Assembly: GCF_021513195.1 (NCBI RefSeq) | Contig: NZ_CP090974.1 | Span: 1,500,001-1,564,000 of the forward strand | Length of the DNA: 64,000 bases | Direction of reading: 5' to 3' | From: Shewanella sp. OMA3-2 | GTDB taxonomy: Bacteria > Pseudomonadota > Gammaproteobacteria > Enterobacterales > Shewanellaceae | Part shown: positions 57,837 through 64,000 of the stretch, in pieces | How the letters are laid out: the number at the start of each line of letters is the position of its first letter | How positions within the stretch are numbered: position 1 is the first letter of the stretch | Notes under the pieces: generated by a model | The model's input: the letters and a program-made list of their open reading frames with translations, nothing else | The model's database searches: none | What the model was told of the DNA's origin: nothing | Position numbers and translations under genes: made by a program

Positions 57837-59470
57837 TTAAATCTGTCCTTGACGATACAAATTGATTAATGAATTACTAGAGCAATCTAATTCATTCGCA
57901 TCCTTGCTAGCGCCGATCCTATTAAGAACATCGTTGCCAAGCAATTTACCTAACTCGACCCCCCATTGATCAAAGGAGTTTATTTGCCAAATAACACCTT
58001 GAACAAATGTTCTGTGTTCATATAAAGCAATTAATGCACCTAAAGTTTGCGGGGTTAATTTATCCATTAATAAAGTGTTACTTGGCTTATTACCAGTCAT
58101 CACTTTATGTTTAGCAATAAGCTGTTTTTGAGCATCGTCAAGTTTACTTGAACTCATTTCGGCTAATGCTTCTTCGTATGTACGACCTTGCATCAACGCC
58201 TGAGTTTGGCCAAAGCAGTTTGAGGCTAATTGATTGTGGTGTTCACCTAGCGGATTATGGCTCTGTAAAGGCATGATAAAGTCAGCAGGAATAAGTGCTG
58301 TACCTTGATGCAATAACTGGTGATAAGCGTGCTGACCATTAGTACCTTCTCCCCCCATATCACTGGGCCAGTACTATAATCAACGGTATGACCATCTAAA
58401 GTGACTGATTTACCATTACTTTCCATATCTAGCTGCTGGAAATAAGCAGGTAAGCCACGTAAGTAATGGTCATAGGTCAAAATAACATGAGATTGAGCAC
58501 CATGAAAGTTGCTATATAAGACCGATAACATTCCCATAATAACAGGCATATTTTGTTCAATAGGAGCGTGTTGGAAGTGTTGGTCCATATCAAATGCGCC
58601 GGATAATAATTGTTTAAAATTATCCATACCAACAACCAATGCTATTGGTAAACCAATAGCTGACCATAAAGAATAACGGCCGCCAACCCAATCCCACATC
58701 GGGAAAATATTGTCTGCATCCATGCCAAACTCAGTTGCTTTTGCCACATTAGATGTCACAGCAACAAAGTGCTGGGCAACATCTTGTTGCGATGCACCTT
58801 GAGCTAAAAACCACTCTTTTGCACTTAGGGTATTTGTAAGCGTTTCTTGTGTGCTAAACGACTTTGATGACATGACAAATAGAGTCGTTTCAGCGTTTAA
58901 GCCCTTTAATTTCTCACAAATTGATGTCGCATCTACATTGGCAACAAAATGACAGTTTAACCCTTTCCAATACGGTCTTAACGCCTGAGTGACTATTTTG
59001 GGGCCTAGAAAAGATCCGCCAATACCAATACTGACGATGTCAGTAATGGCTTTGCCTGTATAGCCTGTCCATTGTCCGCTTTGAACTTTTTCGACAAACT
59101 CAGCCATTTTAGCAAGAGTTTGCTGTACTTCAGGAACAATATTTTTTTCTTCTGCATTAATGGTTTGAGAAGCTTTGCTGCGAAGAGCTGTATGCAATAC
59201 GGCTCGTTGCTCGGTATTATTGATGATGTCACCCGAGAACATGCCAGCAATTTTATCAGTTAACTGTGCTTCATTGGCGAGTTTGAACAGCAATGCTAAT
59301 GTTTCTTCATTTACACGGTTCTTTGAATAATCTAACAGTAGCCCACAACTCTTTATGTGCATTGCATCAAAGCGTTGGCTATTCTTTTCAAATAACTCAC
59401 GCATGTGCGGTAAAGCAGCCGTGTGAGTGGCTAACTGCTGCCATGTAGCCGATTGTGTTAATTGAGTCAT
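57837..59470 (-). pseudogene. pgi: Glucose-6-phosphate isomerase, interrupted by one frameshift
   Basis: Interconverts glucose 6-phosphate and fructose 6-phosphate. The N-terminal frame (59470 to about 58357) holds [13 protein letters not shown] and [15 protein letters not shown]; the C-terminal frame (from about 58358) starts [19 protein letters not shown]. They join at a run of six G (minus strand, 58351-58356); seven would give [16 protein letters not shown] and 544 residues (E. coli 549). It lies 17 bases after tal, same strand. Its terminator is split by the IS. Real frameshift or homopolymer error. Confidence 0.93.
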
Positions 59471-59487
59471 TAATTCACATTCCTTGT

Positions 59488-60441
59488 TTAGCTTAACTTT
59501 TCTTTTAGCATGACCTCAAGCTTACCTTGGTCAATTGCAAAGTTACGAATACCTTCTGCTAACTTATCAACGGCCATTGGATCTTCGTTAAATGCCCAGC
59601 GGAATTCGGCTTCTGTTAGCGGTGTAGGAGCCGTTGATGATGCTGGTACTGCTTTAAGTTTCTCAGCAACAAGGATATTAGTATTGGCCAACTCTTCTAA
59701 TAGAGCGGGTCCAATAGTTAAGCGATCACAACCTGCTAATTCGATGATCTCACCGATATTACGGAAACTTGCTCCCATTACAACCGTGCTATAACCGTGT
59801 TGTTTGTAGTAATCATAGATTTCAGTAACAGAAATTACCCCTGGATCAGTATCAGCAGTATAATCTTTACCCGTATCTTTCTTGTACCAGTCAAGAATAC
59901 GGCCTACAAAAGGAGAAATAAGGTAAACCCCAGCTTCAGCACAAGCTCTTGCTTGAGCAAAGCTAAATAGTAAGGTTAGGTTACAGTTAATGCCTTCTTG
60001 CTCTAACTCTTTAGCGGCACAGATACCTTCCCAGGTTGATGCTAGTTTGATTAGAATGCGTGATTTATCAACCCCAGCTTCTTTATAAAGCTTGATAAGC
60101 TTATGTGCCTTATTGATAGAACCTTGCTTGTCGAAAGAAAGACGTGCATCGACTTCTGTAGAAATACGACCCGGTACTAACTTTAGTATCTCTATGCCGA
60201 TATTTACCGCCAGTTTATCACCAGCATCTTCAATTTGCTGTGCTTGATCATTACTTTGGGTTTGAGCCCATGCAATTGCATTATCAATTAGAGGGGCATA
60301 TTCAGGAATTTGCGCAGCTTTCAAAATCAATGATGGATTTGTTGTAGCATCTTCAGGTTGATAGCGTTTGATTGCTTCAATGTCACCGGTGTCTGCGACA
60401 ATAGTAGTAAATGATTTGAGTTGAGTGAGTGCATTGGCCAT
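59488..60441 (-). CDS. tal: Transaldolase
   Basis: 317 aa (E. coli TalB 317). Moves a dihydroxyacetone unit between sugar phosphates in the pentose phosphate pathway. The Schiff-base Lys is in [13 protein letters not shown]; also DATTNPSLI and [13 protein letters not shown]. It starts the tal-pgi pair. Confidence 0.96.
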   Translation of the reverse strand: MANALTQLKSFTTIVADTGDIEAIKRYQPEDATTNPSLILKAAQIPEYAPLIDNAIAWAQTQSNDQAQQIEDAGDKLAVNIGIEILKLVPGRISTEVDARLSFDKQGSINKAHKLIKLYKEAGVDKSRILIKLASTWEGICAAKELEQEGINCNLTLLFSFAQARACAEAGVYLISPFVGRILDWYKKDTGKDYTADTDPGVISVTEIYDYYKQHGYSTVVMGASFRNIGEIIELAGCDRLTIGPALLEELANTNILVAEKLKAVPASSTAPTPLTEAEFRWAFNEDPMAVDKLAEGIRNFAIDQGKLEVMLKEKLS

Positions 60442-60684
60442 GTGACGTTTCCTCTCGATAAGAAAATGGTTATTTTAATTCCTTTATTAAACGTGATTTT
60501 ACTCTTTATTCCAACGTTTTGGTAAAAAAATTACCAAATATTGCGCAATTTTACTCATTTTCTGTTTTTTATTGTTGTTAAATTTCGACTTAGATGCAAA
60601 TGGGTGTTTATTTAATTGAGGAGGAAAAACAGAATCATGACAGAAAGTAGAGGTTTAGAGGTTTTTACTATTGTTCATTAAACA

Positions 60685-60713
60685 AAAAAGCCGCTGATAT
60701 CAGCGGCTTTTTA
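60685..60713. terminator. Terminator after ompA
   Basis: Perfect palindrome AAAAGCCGCTGATATCAGCGGCTTTT with A- and T-runs; it works in both directions and closes the ompA gene on the minus strand. Confidence 0.9.
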
Positions 60714-60734
60714 TCGAAAACGATTTGTATTAAA

Positions 60735-61847
60735 CTATTTTAATACAGCGCGTTTCTCTGTACCAGTAACGATTGCTTCAATACGACGATTCAGTCTATG
60801 CGCTTCAGCAGTATTACCTTGAGCTACAGGTTTAGTTACACCATAACCGACAGATTTAATACGGTTTGCACTGATACCATATTTAGTTCTCAATGCATTT
60901 GCAACTGAGCTAGCACGAAGATCAGATAACTTCATGTTATATGAGTCTTTACCTACGTTTGACGCATGGCCTTCAACAATAACAGTGTGCTCTGGGTTTT
61001 TCTTCATGTAGTCTGCTAACTTTTCTAAATCAGCAAATGAAGCTTGGTTAATCACTGCAGAGTTATTAGCGAACAAAATGCCACCTAAGTCATGCTTAGT
61101 TGTCGCGAATTCATATACTGTACAACCAGTCGCATCCACTTTGTGGTTGCTTGGTGTATTAGGACATTTGTCTAAACGATCAACAACGCCATCACTATCA
61201 GAATCTGCATCAGCAACAACTACTGGAGCAACAACAGCAGCAACAGGTGCTGCTTGGGTAGAACCAAAGCGGTAGCTTAATTCTAGACCCCAATAGTTAC
61301 TTTCCATTTGTAAGTTGTTTAATACATCAGCATCAAGGTTTTCGTAACGACGATATTTAGCTGCTAACTTTAAGTTTTCGTTAAAGTTATAACCAACACC
61401 AACACCAGCAAATAAGGCAATGCCTGATTCGCTTAAGTTTACGCCGTTAAAAGACTGTTGATTCTCTAAAAGGTAGCTATAAGTACCTAGTTCTGATGAT
61501 AAGCTCCACTTATTTGCTAGTGGATAAAAACCAACTAAACCTAAACTAACACCAGTAGCACCTACGTCATACATAGTATTATCTGTACCAGTCCAGTCAG
61601 CGCGACCTAGATCACGATAGCCTAATTCTAAACCGATATATTCATTGAATAAGTAACCACCAACTACATCCCAAGCGTATGGGGAGTCTTCACCACATAC
61701 TTGAGTACCTGGTTGGTCACAGTTTTGCTCGTAATTGTTGACACCTAAGCCACCACCAACATACCAAGGTGATAGTTGTTCTGCAGCTGATGCAGCGAAA
61801 GGTAACATAGAGGTGAGTAATACTACTTTTAATGTGTTCTTCATCAT
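60735..61847 (-). CDS. ompA: OmpA-family outer-membrane protein
   Basis: 370 aa. Signal peptide to about residue 21 (ASA-AEQLSPWYV), an eight-strand OmpA barrel (about 22-195), an Ala/Val hinge, a DADSDSDGVVDRLDKCPNTP thrombospondin-3-like Ca-binding repeat, and a C-terminal peptidoglycan-binding domain (about 255-360; VIVEGHASNVGKDSYNMKLSDLRASSVANAL). Structural link between outer membrane and peptidoglycan. The barrel of the giant surface protein resembles this one (WYVDGFVGQ versus WYVGGGLGV). Confidence 0.95.
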   Translation of the reverse strand: MMKNTLKVVLLTSMLPFAASAAEQLSPWYVGGGLGVNNYEQNCDQPGTQVCGEDSPYAWDVVGGYLFNEYIGLELGYRDLGRADWTGTDNTMYDVGATGVSLGLVGFYPLANKWSLSSELGTYSYLLENQQSFNGVNLSESGIALFAGVGVGYNFNENLKLAAKYRRYENLDADVLNNLQMESNYWGLELSYRFGSTQAAPVAAVVAPVVVADADSDSDGVVDRLDKCPNTPSNHKVDATGCTVYEFATTKHDLGGILFANNSAVINQASFADLEKLADYMKKNPEHTVIVEGHASNVGKDSYNMKLSDLRASSVANALRTKYGISANRIKSVGYGVTKPVAQGNTAEAHRLNRRIEAIVTGTEKRAVLK

Positions 61848-62151
61848 TTATAAGTCCATTGTTATTATACTTCACCAAAACGCATATTTTACGATTATTG
61901 AAAACATACGCAACTGACACTTGAGAGGTGAATCCGTTATGTTTTAGTCAGCGATGTAATTATCATCGTTAATTATGTGATTTGCTATAGTAAATATGAT
62001 TAATTTAGCTTTAATATCGAAATAATAGCATTTTTTGAGTATTTTGAAAGTTCCGCATTTACATTCTATTAATGCTTTCATGCTTTTGTTGCAGCTTTGT
62101 TAGGTTTCTTGGAGACTTTTTGCCAATTTACCTTTGGCGTTGAAGTATAAA
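61848..62151. other. Intergenic region upstream of ompA
   Basis: About 300 AT-rich bases before ompA and after the phosphoketolase gene; the ompA promoter must lie here but no strong -35/-10 pair stands out. Confidence 0.4.
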
Positions 62152-62178
62152 AAATGCGTTTTTTAGGCGCATTTTTTA
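62152..62178. terminator. Terminator after the phosphoketolase gene
   Basis: AAAATGCG pairs with CGCATTTT across a short loop, with A- and T-runs; closes the phosphoketolase gene (minus strand). Confidence 0.8.
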
Positions 62179-62225
62179 TTTGAGTAGCTTAATTTACTGT
62201 TAAATCAATTAACAATAGTCCAATG

Positions 62226-64000
62226 CTAACGAGTCCATACCCAGTTTTCGATTTCAACAGGATCTACCCCATTTACCTTAATGTAGTTTTTATGATCAAC
62301 CAAGCGTTGTAACATGTCAGTGGTAATGCGCACGTGTTGAGTTTCGTCAATTACGCTTTGTTGGAATAACTTGTATGCCATATCAATTACTAAGTGGTAC
62401 CGAGAGGTGCCGTTACGTACACCCATATCAAATGGAGTTGTAGTTGAACCTTCTTCTTCGTAACCCTTAATACGGAAGCGGCGGTTACCTTTATAATCAA
62501 ATACCAGTTTCTTGATGGTGTTTGGGTAACCGTGGTAGTTAAAGACCACGCCTTTATCTTCAGTGAATACTTCATCCATCATCCAAGGCTTGCTTTGGAA
62601 CTCAAGGCTGCCTAAACCGCTGCTGTGAAGTTCTGACACACTCACAAAGCGGATACGTACTCTTGGTAATATTTCACGTATTAGCACTAAAGAGGCCATA
62701 CATTCTTGAGTCGCATAGTCGCCACAACCGGCTAGTACAACATCAGGATTATTATCTGACGCAAAATCCCACACCATCATGCCATCTTTAGCTTGCTTGC
62801 GAGCTTCAGCTAACGACAACCACTGTGGTAGTGATTTCTTACCAGCAACGATAATGTTCAGTTTATCTCTATCTGCATATGCTTTTTCGGTATACACCAA
62901 AGTACTGTTAGCATCTGCTGGTAAATAAGCAGAGATAATGTTTGGGTGCTTCTCCAGCATAGCGCCTAGGAAAGACGGGTTCTGGTGAGAATAACCGTTG
63001 TGATCTTGACGCTCTAATAGCGATGACAATACTACGTTACAGGCTGGAATTGGCTTACGGAAATGGATCCCTTGGCTTGCATGAACGTATTTACAGTATT
63101 GGTCCGCCATAGATGACACTACTTGAGAGAAAGCCTCATAAGTTGGGAACATACCGTGACGGCCCGTTACTGTGTAGCCGTGTAACATACCAAAAAGTAA
63201 GTTTTCAGATAACAGCTCAATCACGCGGCCATCACGAGACATGTCTTGATCCCAGTTTTCAATTGGCCACTGCCAAGCACGATCTGTTTCTTCAAATACG
63301 GCTTGTAATTGGTTTGAATAGGTTTCATCAGGGCTGAAAATACGCAGGTTACGTTGATCGCGATTTAGTTTGAATGCATCACGCATCCATTCACCCATTT
63401 TGAGCATTGAGAAACCACGTTGACCACGGGGAGTTTCAGCGCCGTAACCTAGTTTAGCTAAGTCAGGGTTGGCTAAGGCACGCACCACTTCACCACCGTA
63501 GCTTAGGCGTTGACGACCACAGCAAAGATCTTTTGGTGGCATTAAAGACATAATGTCTTTATCAAATACGAGTTCGCCAGTATCAGTAATTTGTACTAGT
63601 TCATCAAACTTATAGCTGGCTAACCATGCATCTAATGCTTCAAGGTGGCCTTTATCTTTAGCACAGTTGCTAACGATAACTTGGTGTGACTCACAGTTAC
63701 CAGCAAGTTTTTTACCCTCATATTCAGTAGTACCAGTCCAGCCTTTTGCTGTTCTCATTAAGATCACCGGCCAGCGTGGTTTAACTACGTCTTCACCAGA
63801 ACGTGCACGGCGTTGAATGTCATTGATCATGTCATAGGACAAGTCCATAGCGGCTAACATCTGATCATAGATGTCAGTATCAAGTTCGTCGTCAACTATG
63901 ATTGGGTGGTAGCCAAGACCACGGAATTCTAAATCAAGCTCTTCATGACTCATGCGTCCCATACGGGTTGGGCCAGAGATTTTATAACCGTTGATGTGAA
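62226..64000 (-). CDS. xfp: Phosphoketolase (5' end beyond the window)
   Basis: Thiamine-pyrophosphate enzyme that splits xylulose 5-phosphate and/or fructose 6-phosphate to acetyl phosphate. 591 residues are visible. Before the ATG at 63962 the frame is open to the window edge and reads HINGYKISGPTR-MGRMSHEELDLEFRGLGYHP, the phosphoketolase pattern, so the gene continues past 64000 (usual length about 790 residues). Further motifs: RPRWPVI-type ILMRTAKGWTG, CGRQRLSYGG, SHQNPSFLG, FNYHGYPNTI, VRNGTSRYHL. Same strand as ompA, pgi and tal. Confidence 0.94.
   Translation of the reverse strand, partial: HINGYKISGPTRMGRMSHEELDLEFRGLGYHPIIVDDELDTDIYDQMLAAMDLSYDMINDIQRRARSGEDVVKPRWPVILMRTAKGWTGTTEYEGKKLAGNCESHQVIVSNCAKDKGHLEALDAWLASYKFDELVQITDTGELVFDKDIMSLMPPKDLCCGRQRLSYGGEVVRALANPDLAKLGYGAETPRGQRGFSMLKMGEWMRDAFKLNRDQRNLRIFSPDETYSNQLQAVFEETDRAWQWPIENWDQDMSRDGRVIELLSENLLFGMLHGYTVTGRHGMFPTYEAFSQVVSSMADQYCKYVHASQGIHFRKPIPACNVVLSSLLERQDHNGYSHQNPSFLGAMLEKHPNIISAYLPADANSTLVYTEKAYADRDKLNIIVAGKKSLPQWLSLAEARKQAKDGMMVWDFASDNNPDVVLAGCGDYATQECMASLVLIREILPRVRIRFVSVSELHSSGLGSLEFQSKPWMMDEVFTEDKGVVFNYHGYPNTIKKLVFDYKGNRRFRIKGYEEEGSTTTPFDMGVRNGTSRYHLVIDMAYKLFQQSVIDETQHVRITTDMLQRLVDHKNYIKVNGVDPVEIENWVWTR

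Overview
The window reads as a chromosomal segment of a gammaproteobacterium, most likely a Shewanella. The evidence is gene order and protein resemblance: rpsO/pnp/nlpI/prfC, the deoCABD cluster beside nupC and a Tsx/OmpK porin, smp divergent from serB, radA, corB-ypjD-ffh-rpsP-rimM-trmD-rplS, aroF-tyrA facing pheA-raiA, thrABC, and tal-pgi-ompA. A membrane b-type cytochrome, a cytochrome c', c-di-GMP proteins and a phosphoketolase fit a respiratory aquatic bacterium. Species is not assigned. No tRNA, rRNA or CRISPR array was seen.

Layout. 0-8.6 kb: ribosomal and RNA-processing genes, with a GGDEF-EAL gene sitting between rpsO and pnp. 8.7-16.7 kb: nucleoside uptake and salvage (nupC, tsx-like porin, deoC, deoA, deoB, deoD, then a HAD nucleotidase-like gene on the other strand). 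16.7-26.1 kb: an accessory island with a broken LamG-type secreted protein, a ~2,570-residue repeat-rich surface protein split by two frameshifts, and an internally deleted IS4-type remnant. 26.1-33.5 kb: smp/serB, a lipase-like hydrolase, a double-PilZ protein, radA, a single-PilZ protein. 34.2-40.4 kb: corB, ypjD, ffh and the rpsP operon. 40.8-46.2 kb: aromatic amino acid synthesis. 46.7-49.7 kb: cytochromes, trpR, small membrane protein, slyD. 50.2-55.1 kb: the thr operon. 55.3-64 kb: hemerythrin-like protein, DUF3545, an intact IS4-family element, frameshifted pgi, tal, ompA, and a phosphoketolase cut by the window edge.

The most informative observations are: (i) PheA carries an extra C-terminal domain resembling a type I-beta DAHP synthase that has lost its catalytic residues; (ii) classical transcription attenuators with leader peptides precede both pheA (Phe codons) and thrA (Thr/Ile codons); (iii) the giant surface protein has an internal GlyGly-CTERM-like anchor followed in frame by a signal-peptide-like segment and an OmpA-type barrel; (iv) a 1,439-bp IS4-family element with 11-bp target duplications has landed inside the pgi terminator hairpin, and a deletion derivative of a related element lies at 25.9-26.1 kb; (v) four frameshifts (thrA, pgi, two in the surface protein) all behave as one-base losses in short homopolymers, which raises the possibility of sequencing error.

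c-di-GMP is a theme: one GGDEF-EAL protein, one double-PilZ protein and one single-PilZ protein lie within 33 kb. Chorismate feeds Tyr (aroF-tyrA) and Phe (pheA), with trpR and a TyrR-like palindrome nearby. tal, pgi and the phosphoketolase together handle sugar phosphates.
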